A DNA stretch of 5,957 nt, from positions 1-5,957 of the forward strand of contig JBAXKG010000100.1 in NCBI GenBank assembly GCA_037137455.1, read 5' to 3'. Below, one piece after another: positions 1 to 5,181 of the stretch (position 1 is the stretch's first letter; each line of letters starts with the position of its first letter). A program made the translations under genes and the position numbers. The DNA is from CAIVAT01 sp037137455. Lineage in GTDB: Bacteria; Bacteroidota; Bacteroidia; Bacteroidales; FEN-979. Below the pieces are notes generated by a model that was given only the letters and a program-made list of their open reading frames with translations, was not told where the DNA came from and searched no databases.

Positions 1-3
1 TTT

Positions 4-2214
4 TCATTGGGGGATCAGTTTCGCTTCTGTAGATTTTTCATTTTCATATACGATAAAGCGTTCGATTCCATTTGAACCAATAAACATGTCGGAACTTAGC
101 CGTTTGGTTATCCATTTGCCGATTTTCACATTTGTCTCCGATCTTAATTGAATATTTGATTGCATCAGTTCATCTTCCATCTTCAAATAATGCAATTTAA
201 AACTGGCTCTTGTGAAAAGCCAGAACGGCGCTATCAAATCCTGAAAAAAAATCAAGACAGGTTTATTGAAGGTGTGAACAGGATAATTATCAGTTACAAC
301 CAAATCAGGGTAATGACCGAGCATAACTTTGTATGCGCTGAGAAAGAAGCGATATAGTAAGGAATCGTTATCTCCCTCAAAATGAGTAAAATAATGCAAG
401 TCGGCATCGTTTCTGAACCAGGCCTTTGAACGACTTTTCACGCAATAAATACAGGTGTTGTTTAAGGCATCAACCTGAACTTCCCAAGAAATGGAATCAA
501 GAGTGCCGGAATCGTTTGTTACCTGATAATTTAAACTCTGACCTGGTATAAAAAGAAAGGCTTTTTCGAGATTAGTATTACGGTTGATATTAGACAATTC
601 ATTATTTTTCGCAGGAATTTCGTGTGATTTTAATTCGAATTTCCCATGCTGATGCAGTATATAATGGCTTATCGGATGATTATGGGTTTTTGAGCCGATG
701 TAAGGAGTTGCCTGGATCTGAAAATGAATGTGGGGCACCGGAGAACGACCTGAGTTTCCACAATTTGCCAGATGCAGGCCTCTGTAAACAGTCTCCCCCT
801 TCACGACCTTAAAACTCCCTTTTTTCAAATGGGATAATTTGGTATAAATATGATCGGTATGGCGCAGGATAATAGTGTTGCCCCAGTTATTTTCCAGATC
901 CATTGTACCGATCTCATTATCCTCGAATCCATCGGTTATTTCCTCTACCCACCCACCGGCAGGAGCGAGAACAGGCATGTTGTAGCTGTAATAATCTTCC
1001 GACTTATCTCCCTTCCCAGAAAAGACCGAACCATCTACGTCAGTTACTTCAAAGTCCCAGGCATGTCGCCAGTCGCCTTTATGAGTGAAGGATCCGTCAT
1101 GCCCCTGCGTTACCCTCCACTTACCCATAAATGGCAGAGCAAACGGAAAAAAAAATTCTTTTCCGAAACGGATATTATAATTGAGATGAGAGTAAAGATT
1201 TTTCTCAGGAGAATTCTGCTGATAACTCACCAGTTCGGGTTTAGTTAAAAACCGCTCACGGAGTTTAAGGGAATAAAGAAAAAGCAATACGATAAGGTTG
1301 AAGGGCAATGAATAAATTGAAAGTTGAAAAAGGGAGAAAACAGTATATGAGCTCGTTAAAATGATCGAGATAAGCGGGGTGAGGAGAATGACCCATAAAA
1401 ACGACCACCTGGAGGGGATGATGAAAAAACCGCCAATAGCAATCGATGTAAGTATGAAATTAAAACCAATAAACCCGTAACTCAGTTCAGTTATGTCTGC
1501 CCCTATAAATTTGTAATATAGATAAGCGGAAAAAAAGCCAAGTAAAGAAAGAATAAATGCAATACGGGAAAAAATGACCAGCCCCACTGCAACTAAAATT
1601 CCAGCGAACAAGTGGTATTGAAAAAAAATGGCGCCCAGCGATTTGAAATAAAGTTTTATTGATTCATGCAAATCAAGGGTATTAAACCAATTGTATATGT
1701 CGACCATTGTTTGTCCGCCCCAGGCATAAAGTTCATTCATACGGTAAATCCCGGATTCACTCACCTCCAGGGAAGTAAACTGGCGTGCAGCCAGAGTAAC
1801 CATCCATATCCCAAGTAAAAAAGGAATGCTTAAATAGGGTAAACCATATTTACCGAACACACCTTCAAGCCCAACGGTAAAAAACAATGTAAGAAATGAG
1901 GCAAAAATGAGCACAGTGAAAAATGCCGGTCCCGGTTCATAGAATACTCCGATTCCCAATCCCACCAACAAACTGTTGAACCCATAATAACCTTGTTTGA
2001 TATTGTGCTGGTTAAAGCCGATGAACCAAGCCAACAGGTTGGATACAATCACCGCGATCATCCCACTCAATCCGGCATCAAAGTCGAAAAAAGTAATTGT
2101 AATCAGAATAAGGGCGAAGATCTTGTTATCTGAAAAAAAAATCTGGCTATAGCTGTTTGCAATTCCTGACAAACAAGAAGGAAAAGTGGATTGCAACTTA
2201 TCGAGATCAGCCAT
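4..2214 (-). CDS. Urea transporter-like / M23 metallopeptidase fusion protein
   Basis: This 736-residue protein joins a membrane channel to a peptidase. Residues ~20-317 contain about ten hydrophobic helices in two homologous halves. They carry urea-transporter hallmarks: Q24 in SQIFFSDN, YGFNSLLVGLG (77-87) repeated as IGFNFILTSIAIGGFF (249-264), and LPYLSIPF (125-132), which resembles the family LPxxTxPF slot motif. Residues ~350-505 match a Zn-dependent M23 (LytM-like) domain: FTHKGDWRHAWDF (H378 or H384 with D387 as zinc ligands), SHL with H462, GNSGRS, then PHIHF (H495, H497). Residues ~535-736 are not recognised. Stand-alone urea transporters are about 300-400 residues, so this is a true fusion and there is no internal stop. 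It is the last complete gene of the cassette, starting 45 bp after the decarboxylase. ATG at 2214 is the only useful start, because an in-frame stop lies at 2233-2235; its own ribosome site is poor. The transported molecule and the peptide substrate are unknown. Confidence 0.9.
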   Translation of the reverse strand: MADLDKLQSTFPSCLSGIANSYSQIFFSDNKIFALILITITFFDFDAGLSGMIAVIVSNLLAWFIGFNQHNIKQGYYGFNSLLVGLGIGVFYEPGPAFFTVLIFASFLTLFFTVGLEGVFGKYGLPYLSIPFLLGIWMVTLAARQFTSLEVSESGIYRMNELYAWGGQTMVDIYNWFNTLDLHESIKLYFKSLGAIFFQYHLFAGILVAVGLVIFSRIAFILSLLGFFSAYLYYKFIGADITELSYGFIGFNFILTSIAIGGFFIIPSRWSFLWVILLTPLISIILTSSYTVFSLFQLSIYSLPFNLIVLLFLYSLKLRERFLTKPELVSYQQNSPEKNLYSHLNYNIRFGKEFFFPFALPFMGKWRVTQGHDGSFTHKGDWRHAWDFEVTDVDGSVFSGKGDKSEDYYSYNMPVLAPAGGWVEEITDGFEDNEIGTMDLENNWGNTIILRHTDHIYTKLSHLKKGSFKVVKGETVYRGLHLANCGNSGRSPVPHIHFQIQATPYIGSKTHNHPISHYILHQHGKFELKSHEIPAKNNELSNINRNTNLEKAFLFIPGQSLNYQVTNDSGTLDSISWEVQVDALNNTCIYCVKSRSKAWFRNDADLHYFTHFEGDNDSLLYRFFLSAYKVMLGHYPDLVVTDNYPVHTFNKPVLIFFQDLIAPFWLFTRASFKLHYLKMEDELMQSNIQLRSETNVKIGKWITKRLSSDMFIGSNGIERFIVYENEKSTEAKLIPQ
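700..1167 (-). other. M23 (LytM-like) zinc metallopeptidase domain (residues ~350-505)
   Basis: The domain has the usual M23 order of a first zinc-binding segment (H378/H384 and D387), a central strand pair with LAPAGGWVEEI (416-426), WGNTIILRH (444-452), the catalytic-type His in SHL (H462), VVKGETVYRG (470-479), and the terminal zinc segment PHIHF (494-498). The spacing FTHxGxxxxAxDF resembles M23 members with FSHxGxxxYAxDF, so H378 is the better zinc-ligand candidate than H384. All catalytic positions look intact, so an active enzyme is expected. Known M23 enzymes cut peptidoglycan cross-bridges or other short peptides; the substrate here is unknown. Confidence 0.87.
1264..2157 (-). other. 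Urea-transporter-like membrane domain (residues ~20-317)
   Basis: I count ten candidate membrane helices at roughly residues 33-46, 50-67, 78-92, 97-118, 126-144, 202-216, 218-236, 250-266, 271-290 and 300-316. A 55-residue connector separates the two halves. The first half keeps the family pore pattern (Q24, LPYLSIPF). The second half is degenerate: where a Gln or Glu is expected there is SLGAIFF (193-198), and the second slot motif reads LPFNLIVL (303-310), lacking the Thr and second Pro. Basic residues directly after the last helix (K317, R319, R321) favour a cytoplasmic exit. Helix limits were judged by eye. Confidence 0.8.
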
Positions 2215-2236
2215 AACCCAGCAGTAATTTCTTCAT
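2207..2236 (-). CDS. Putative 9-residue coupling mini-ORF ahead of the transporter/peptidase gene
   Basis: An ATG at 2236 opens MKKLLLGYG and ends at TGA 2207-2209, so its last codons overlap the ATG (2214) of the large gene in another frame. It is preceded by AAGAGGAGAAAGGATA, the best purine-rich ribosome site in the window, whose AGGAG core lies 8 nt from this ATG. The large gene's own ATG has no such site at normal spacing. The simplest reading is that ribosomes load here, terminate and restart on the large gene. An in-frame ATG at 2257 would give a 16-residue version (MGRGERIMKKLLLGYG). It could instead be a chance ORF, or the sign of a sequencing or true frameshift at the gene's 5' end. 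Confidence 0.4.
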   Translation of the reverse strand: MKKLLLGYG

Positions 2237-2240
2237 TATC

Positions 2241-2252
2241 CTTTCTCCTCTT
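2241..2252 (-). promoter_or_regulatory. Strong purine-rich ribosome binding site
   Basis: The minus strand reads AAGAGGAGAAAG here, between the decarboxylase stop (2260-2262) and the mini-ORF ATG (2236). The AGGAG core has ideal spacing for that ATG, but it is about 30 nt from the transporter/peptidase ATG at 2214. It therefore helps decide how the downstream gene is translated. Such a strong site stands out among the weak sites in front of the other genes of the window. Confidence 0.55.
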
Positions 2253-2259
2253 CCCATTG

Positions 2260-3615
2260 TCAATTTATTTTTCTAAGATGCTCAGGAATTTTTTCCATAC
2301 TGTTCATGTTTTCCAGCGTCTCCTTATCACGGATTAAGTGTGGTTTTTCATTCAGGTCGATCAGCAATACATTAGGCCGAAGGGAGATGAATTGCATCCA
2401 TTGGGTAAGGTTGTACGCACCCACGTTTTGGATCACAACCTGGTCGCCACGATTAAGCAGCGGAAGTTCGGTATTCTCGCGGATTACGTCAATGTTCATG
2501 CAAAGCGGGCCATAAACGCAGGTCTCCTCTGTATAATGGGTAAAAGATTGTGCCGGAGTAATTTTATGATCATACCAGAAAGATGTAAAAAGAATGTTTA
2601 CGCCGACATCGAGAATTGTATTGCGACGTCCGGTGCTGGATCGTTTATTTGAAATAACGGAACCGATCAGATACCCTGATTCGTCGACCAGAGCACGCCC
2701 TGTTTCAAGGATAAGCAATGGTAGTTTATCTTTTTTGAAATTGCTGTTCAACAATGCAGTGGAAATGGCTTCGGCAAAATCATCGAAAGTCGGATTGGTA
2801 TCAGAACCCGGTAAATATGAGCCTTTCAGGGTATTTCGTGAAGGGAAGCCGCCGCCCAGGTCGATGTATTTGATTTCGTGGTTGAATTTATGTTCCAGGG
2901 AAAGAACGAGTTCGGCCAGTTTTGATGCTGCAATTCCATATGCACCAGGGGAAAGCATAAAGGTTCCGATGTGGCAGTGCAGTCCCACCAGGTCCATCTT
3001 CCCCGAATGCATGATTTTGTTAATGGCATCCCAGGCTTGTCCGTTTTCATAGTTGAACCCAAACCGGTCCCACATGGGATATACGCCCGTATCCATATTA
3101 ACCCGGATGGCAACCCGGGGGCGTTTCTTCAAGCTTCCAGTCAGTTCAACAATGGTGTAAAATTCATCAAGATGATCGATATGGATCAGTGAATCATTCA
3201 GAATGGCTTTAGTCAGATCCTCTTCGCTTTTTTCAGGACCATTAAAAATGATTTTTTTACCGTTCACTCCAAGGGCAATAGCTTTATCGTATTCAAAACC
3301 TGAAACAACCTCTGCCCAGGACCCCTCCTGATGGAAAATATTACATATTGCATTCAGGTAGTTAGTTTTGTAAGACCAGGCGAACTGTACTCTCGGGTAT
3401 CGAGTCTCAAAAGCTTTTTTTGCTTTTTTCAGGGTATTACGGATGGTTTTTTCCGAAATGACGAAAAGCGGAGAACCATAATCCCGGATCAGATTTTTAA
3501 CTGCAAGACCATCGATCGCTGGCATAGCCTGTAATTCCGAACGCGTTCCAAATTTATTTGGCATACTGCCTTCCAGCTTTTTGATCAACGGTCGTTCATA
3601 TCTTAATTTATTCAT
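2260..3615 (-). CDS. PLP-dependent amino-acid decarboxylase, DAP/ornithine decarboxylase family (fold type III)
   Basis: A 451-residue alanine-racemase-fold decarboxylase of group IV type. Visible motifs are the Schiff-base lysine K83 in WSYKTN, RVNMDTG (171-177), HCHIGT (213-218; His stacks on PLP), DLGGGFP (252-258; phosphate loop), ETGRALV (304-310), GPLCMNID (369-376; catalytic Cys C372 supplied to the neighbouring subunit and D376), and QNVGAYN (396-402). All core residues are present, so it should be active as a dimer that removes CO2 from an amino acid. The specificity segment is unusual: DAP decarboxylases normally have CESGD and ornithine decarboxylases CDGLD, here CMNID, so the substrate should not be assumed to be DAP. 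An alternative start is Met18 (ATG at 3564), preceded by GGAAGG; the first start is kept because it gives an uninterrupted N-terminal extension. It lies 81 bp after the ATP-grasp gene and 45 bp before the transporter/peptidase gene. Confidence 0.9.
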   Translation of the reverse strand: MNKLRYERPLIKKLEGSMPNKFGTRSELQAMPAIDGLAVKNLIRDYGSPLFVISEKTIRNTLKKAKKAFETRYPRVQFAWSYKTNYLNAICNIFHQEGSWAEVVSGFEYDKAIALGVNGKKIIFNGPEKSEEDLTKAILNDSLIHIDHLDEFYTIVELTGSLKKRPRVAIRVNMDTGVYPMWDRFGFNYENGQAWDAINKIMHSGKMDLVGLHCHIGTFMLSPGAYGIAASKLAELVLSLEHKFNHEIKYIDLGGGFPSRNTLKGSYLPGSDTNPTFDDFAEAISTALLNSNFKKDKLPLLILETGRALVDESGYLIGSVISNKRSSTGRRNTILDVGVNILFTSFWYDHKITPAQSFTHYTEETCVYGPLCMNIDVIRENTELPLLNRGDQVVIQNVGAYNLTQWMQFISLRPNVLLIDLNEKPHLIRDKETLENMNSMEKIPEHLRKIN

Positions 3616-3660
3616 ATTGCTGATGTTTCTAAATAAAAATCAAAGATCAAAACTAAAAAT

Positions 3661-3695
3661 GGCATTAGCCATTAATGATAAGTCATTGGTCATTC
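3661..3695 (-). repeat. Short degenerate heptad repeats in the spacer between ligase and decarboxylase
   Basis: The minus strand shows iterated AATGACC, AATGACT, (TATCATT), AATGGCT, AATGCC, that is, about four copies of an AATGRCY-like heptad interrupted by one divergent unit. The array starts just after the ATP-grasp stop codon and fills the first half of the 81-bp spacer. The rest of the spacer is plain A+T-rich. I have no function for it; slippage-generated simple sequence is the default explanation. Confidence 0.5.
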
Positions 3696-3696
3696 G

Positions 3697-4743
3697 TCAA
3701 AGTTCCCCGTAAATACTGATCTGCTCAAATTCTTCACGGTCAACAATCATATCCCAAGCATAGCGGATGAACATTTTCCCAACGGTATAGGTCGAAAATG
3801 GTTTCACTTTCATTCCCATTGCAAGGTTTACCAAGGCTTCCGGAATATTTTGACCTACACCTACCGCCAGGTATATCCAGGCAGGAAGCCGGGGATTGAT
3901 TTCCAGGAGGTACAATTTGCCCTCTTTGTTTTTCATGAGCTCAAGCTCGAAGCCCCCTCGCCATTTCGTATTTTTCAGAAATTTCCGGGTCATTTCCAGC
4001 ATTTTTTCATCGGCAATAGAAATGCCACCCCAAGCCTTCCCCTTATCGGTTATATACTGTTTACGCATCGGAACTGCCGCAATAGTTTTTCCCTTCCCAT
4101 CGCCTAAACCGGTCACATTGAATTCTGTTCCATGGATAAATTCCTGAATGATGATCGGAAGACCCCATTTAGCGCTTATCTTGTTGAAGTAACTTCTAAG
4201 TTGTTCAAAATTGTAAGCTATGGAAGCATCGTAAAATTTTCCCTTTACAACCATGGGGAAGGAAAATTCGGATTCAAGACTATGAACGGAATTCAAATCA
4301 TGAATTGATTTGCTTTTTGGAACGTTGATCTCATACCTTTCTCCGAAATCATTAAGGTTCACTTTGGTTCTTTCCTCATATTGCGCCATGGTTGGAAGAA
4401 ACATGTGAATCCCCATTGTCTTGAGTTTTTCTTCCAGTCTGATGAAAGAATAAAGTTCTGCATCGAAATTGGGAATGATCACATCCAGGTTTTCCTTCTC
4501 ATGGATGTATTTTAATCGTTTCATCAGGCTTTCAGTCCCTCCGGATGGATAAGGAATCTGGTAGGTGCGGTCGACCAGGTCGTGCATATAAATCCCCGGC
4601 TCCAACGATTCGTATGAAAGTCCAATTATCCTCACATCAAATGATTCCGCCTCGCGTAAAGCCCGTATAACCGAAACCCCGGGGCCTGGACTATCAATTG
4701 CATTGAGGCCGGTAACCCCGATATTAAGACTCCTTTTCTTCAT
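3697..4743 (-). CDS. ATP-grasp ligase, carbamoyl-phosphate-synthase/PylC-like
   Basis: A 348-residue ATP-grasp enzyme, expected to activate a carboxylate with ATP as an acyl phosphate and join it to an amine in the cytoplasm. An N-terminal Rossmann-like pre-ATP-grasp domain (LNIGVTGLNAIDSPG, residues 6-20; DVIIPNFDAEL, 87-97) precedes the ATP-binding part: FPMVVKGKF with K167, IIIQEFIHGTEF (E201, E207), GGFELELM (E266, E268) and LLEINPRLPAW (E281, N283, R285), the metal/ATP signature. ATG at 4743 is chosen because the recognisable fold starts at once. An upstream in-frame ATG (4803) would add 20 residues, coded entirely inside the PqqD gene, that do not resemble the family. The chosen start overlaps the PqqD gene by 20 bp, indicating translational coupling and a shared job. 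PylC and amino-acid ligases belong to the same superfamily, but the substrates here cannot be read from sequence. Confidence 0.92.
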   Translation of the reverse strand: MKKRSLNIGVTGLNAIDSPGPGVSVIRALREAESFDVRIIGLSYESLEPGIYMHDLVDRTYQIPYPSGGTESLMKRLKYIHEKENLDVIIPNFDAELYSFIRLEEKLKTMGIHMFLPTMAQYEERTKVNLNDFGERYEINVPKSKSIHDLNSVHSLESEFSFPMVVKGKFYDASIAYNFEQLRSYFNKISAKWGLPIIIQEFIHGTEFNVTGLGDGKGKTIAAVPMRKQYITDKGKAWGGISIADEKMLEMTRKFLKNTKWRGGFELELMKNKEGKLYLLEINPRLPAWIYLAVGVGQNIPEALVNLAMGMKVKPFSTYTVGKMFIRYAWDMIVDREEFEQISIYGEL

Positions 4744-4984
4744 GTCGTTCGAGCAGATGATTATGTGAAAGCAGGCCAATGAAATCCTGGTAATCATTCT
4801 CAATAGTGGTCCTGTCGGTAGTATACCTTGCCAGAAGAACAGCGCTGATCTCTTCCTGTGATTTATCTGCCTTTATCATGTTTAAAATCTCAACCCCGAT
4901 AGGATTAACCGAGAATGATTCGCCGGTGACTGGGTTAAAGAGAAGTCCTGCCTCGCTGATAGCAATATTTTTCCTTAGCTTCAT
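4724..4984 (-). CDS. PqqD-family small protein (RiPP-recognition-element-like)
   Basis: An 86-residue protein matching PqqD: an N-terminal beta hairpin (GLLFNPVTGESFSVNPIG, residues 13-30, with the typical tGxxxxxN pattern), then VEILNMI (31-37) and a helical winged-helix-like remainder (SQEEISAVLLARY; TIENDYQDFIGLL). In known systems PqqD-like domains bind the leader of a ribosomal precursor peptide and present it to a modifying enzyme. Some family members have no known peptide partner. The usual radical SAM partner is absent from this window; instead the ATP-grasp gene follows with a 20-bp overlap. The C-terminus is charged (ERHEEKES). It is the first gene of the cassette. ATG at 4984 has no Shine-Dalgarno sequence at normal distance; an AAGGAG (5015-5020) lies about 30 nt upstream with no start codon near it. 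Confidence 0.85.
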   Translation of the reverse strand: MKLRKNIAISEAGLLFNPVTGESFSVNPIGVEILNMIKADKSQEEISAVLLARYTTDRTTIENDYQDFIGLLSHNHLLERHEEKES

Positions 4985-5039
4985 AATGGTTTGTCTTTGC
5001 GGAAACGGAGGTGTCTCCTTCTTGAAAAAATTTATTTCG

Positions 5040-5058
5040 CAATATTACAACGATATTG
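5040..5058. repeat. Inverted repeat CAATAT-N7-ATATTG, possible operator
   Basis: Perfect 6-bp arms (5040-5045 and 5053-5058) flank a 7-bp spacer. It lies 55-75 bp upstream of the PqqD-family start, a position suited to a repressor or activator site for the cassette. Arms this short in A+T-rich DNA can also arise by chance. Confidence 0.3.
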
Positions 5059-5100
5059 TGATCTGATAATTATGTCATTATATTTATTTTGTACAACATT

Positions 5101-5117
5101 TTGCATGAACGGTGCAA
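5101..5117. repeat. Inverted repeat TTGCA-N7-TGCAA, possible operator
   Basis: Perfect 5-bp arms (5101-5105 and 5113-5117) with a 7-bp spacer, the same spacer length as the symmetric element about 45 bp closer to the cassette. A palindromic TTGTACAA sits 4 bp away at 5089-5096. The clustering makes a regulatory role plausible, but there is no family match. Confidence 0.25.
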
Positions 5118-5129
5118 GAAAGCCATCAT

Positions 5130-5168
5130 AAAAAAAAGGCTGTCGGCAAAGTCTGCCAACAGCCTTTT
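5130..5168 (-). terminator. Rho-independent terminator of the T9SS cargo gene
   Basis: On the minus strand, AAGGCTGTTGGCA (5154-5166) pairs over 13 positions, with one G-U pair, with TGCCGACAGCCTT (5136-5148) across the 5-nt loop GACTT. It runs straight into a T tract (complement of the A run at 5130-5137). It lies 14 bp after the TAG stop of the secreted-protein gene. This separates that gene's transcript from the downstream cassette. Confidence 0.88.
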
Positions 5169-5181
5169 CAGGTATTAATTT

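Larger units (their letters stand above)
4985..5129 (-). promoter_or_regulatory. Probable promoter/leader region of the four-gene cassette
   Basis: This A+T-rich spacer follows the upstream gene's terminator and precedes the first cassette gene, so the cassette promoter should lie here. It holds three symmetric elements: CAATAT-N7-ATATTG (5040-5058), the 8-bp palindrome TTGTACAA (5089-5096) and TTGCA-N7-TGCAA (5101-5117). I looked for a Bacteroidota-type promoter (TTTG about 20 bp before TAnnTTTG) and found only TAATATTG, one base off, near 5038-5045 on the minus strand with no convincing upstream box. The promoter assignment is therefore positional. Confidence 0.4.

Noticed and set aside
850..1248. 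132-codon open frame on the plus strand
   Set aside because: It is antisense to the M23 domain, has no family resemblance and is explained by codon constraints of the real gene; the other plus-strand frames were dismissed for the same reason.
2260..3615. Naming the decarboxylase lysA
   Set aside because: The CMNID motif departs from the DAP decarboxylase CESGD pattern and no lysine pathway gene is nearby.
3648..3655. TAGTTTTG on the minus strand, matching the Bacteroidota -7 box TAnnTTTG, upstream of the decarboxylase
   Set aside because: There is no matching -33 box about 20 bp upstream, and the gene sits inside a tight same-strand cassette; one 5-base match in A+T-rich DNA is weak.
4744..4803. 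20-residue N-terminal extension of the ATP-grasp protein from an upstream ATG at 4803
   Set aside because: It is coded wholly inside the PqqD-family gene in another frame, and the ATP-grasp fold begins right after the ATG at 4743.
5007..5018. GGAG-GTGT-CTCC hairpin upstream of the PqqD-family gene as a riboswitch or attenuator element
   Set aside because: The stem is only 4 bp with no extension and no T tract; the AAGGAG within it has no start codon at usable distance.
5070..5129. 19-codon minus-strand ORF (MMAFLHRSCKMLYKINIMT) considered as a precursor peptide for the PqqD-like protein
   Set aside because: It starts immediately after the terminator T tract with no ribosome site and has no leader/core character; it is most likely chance in the control region.
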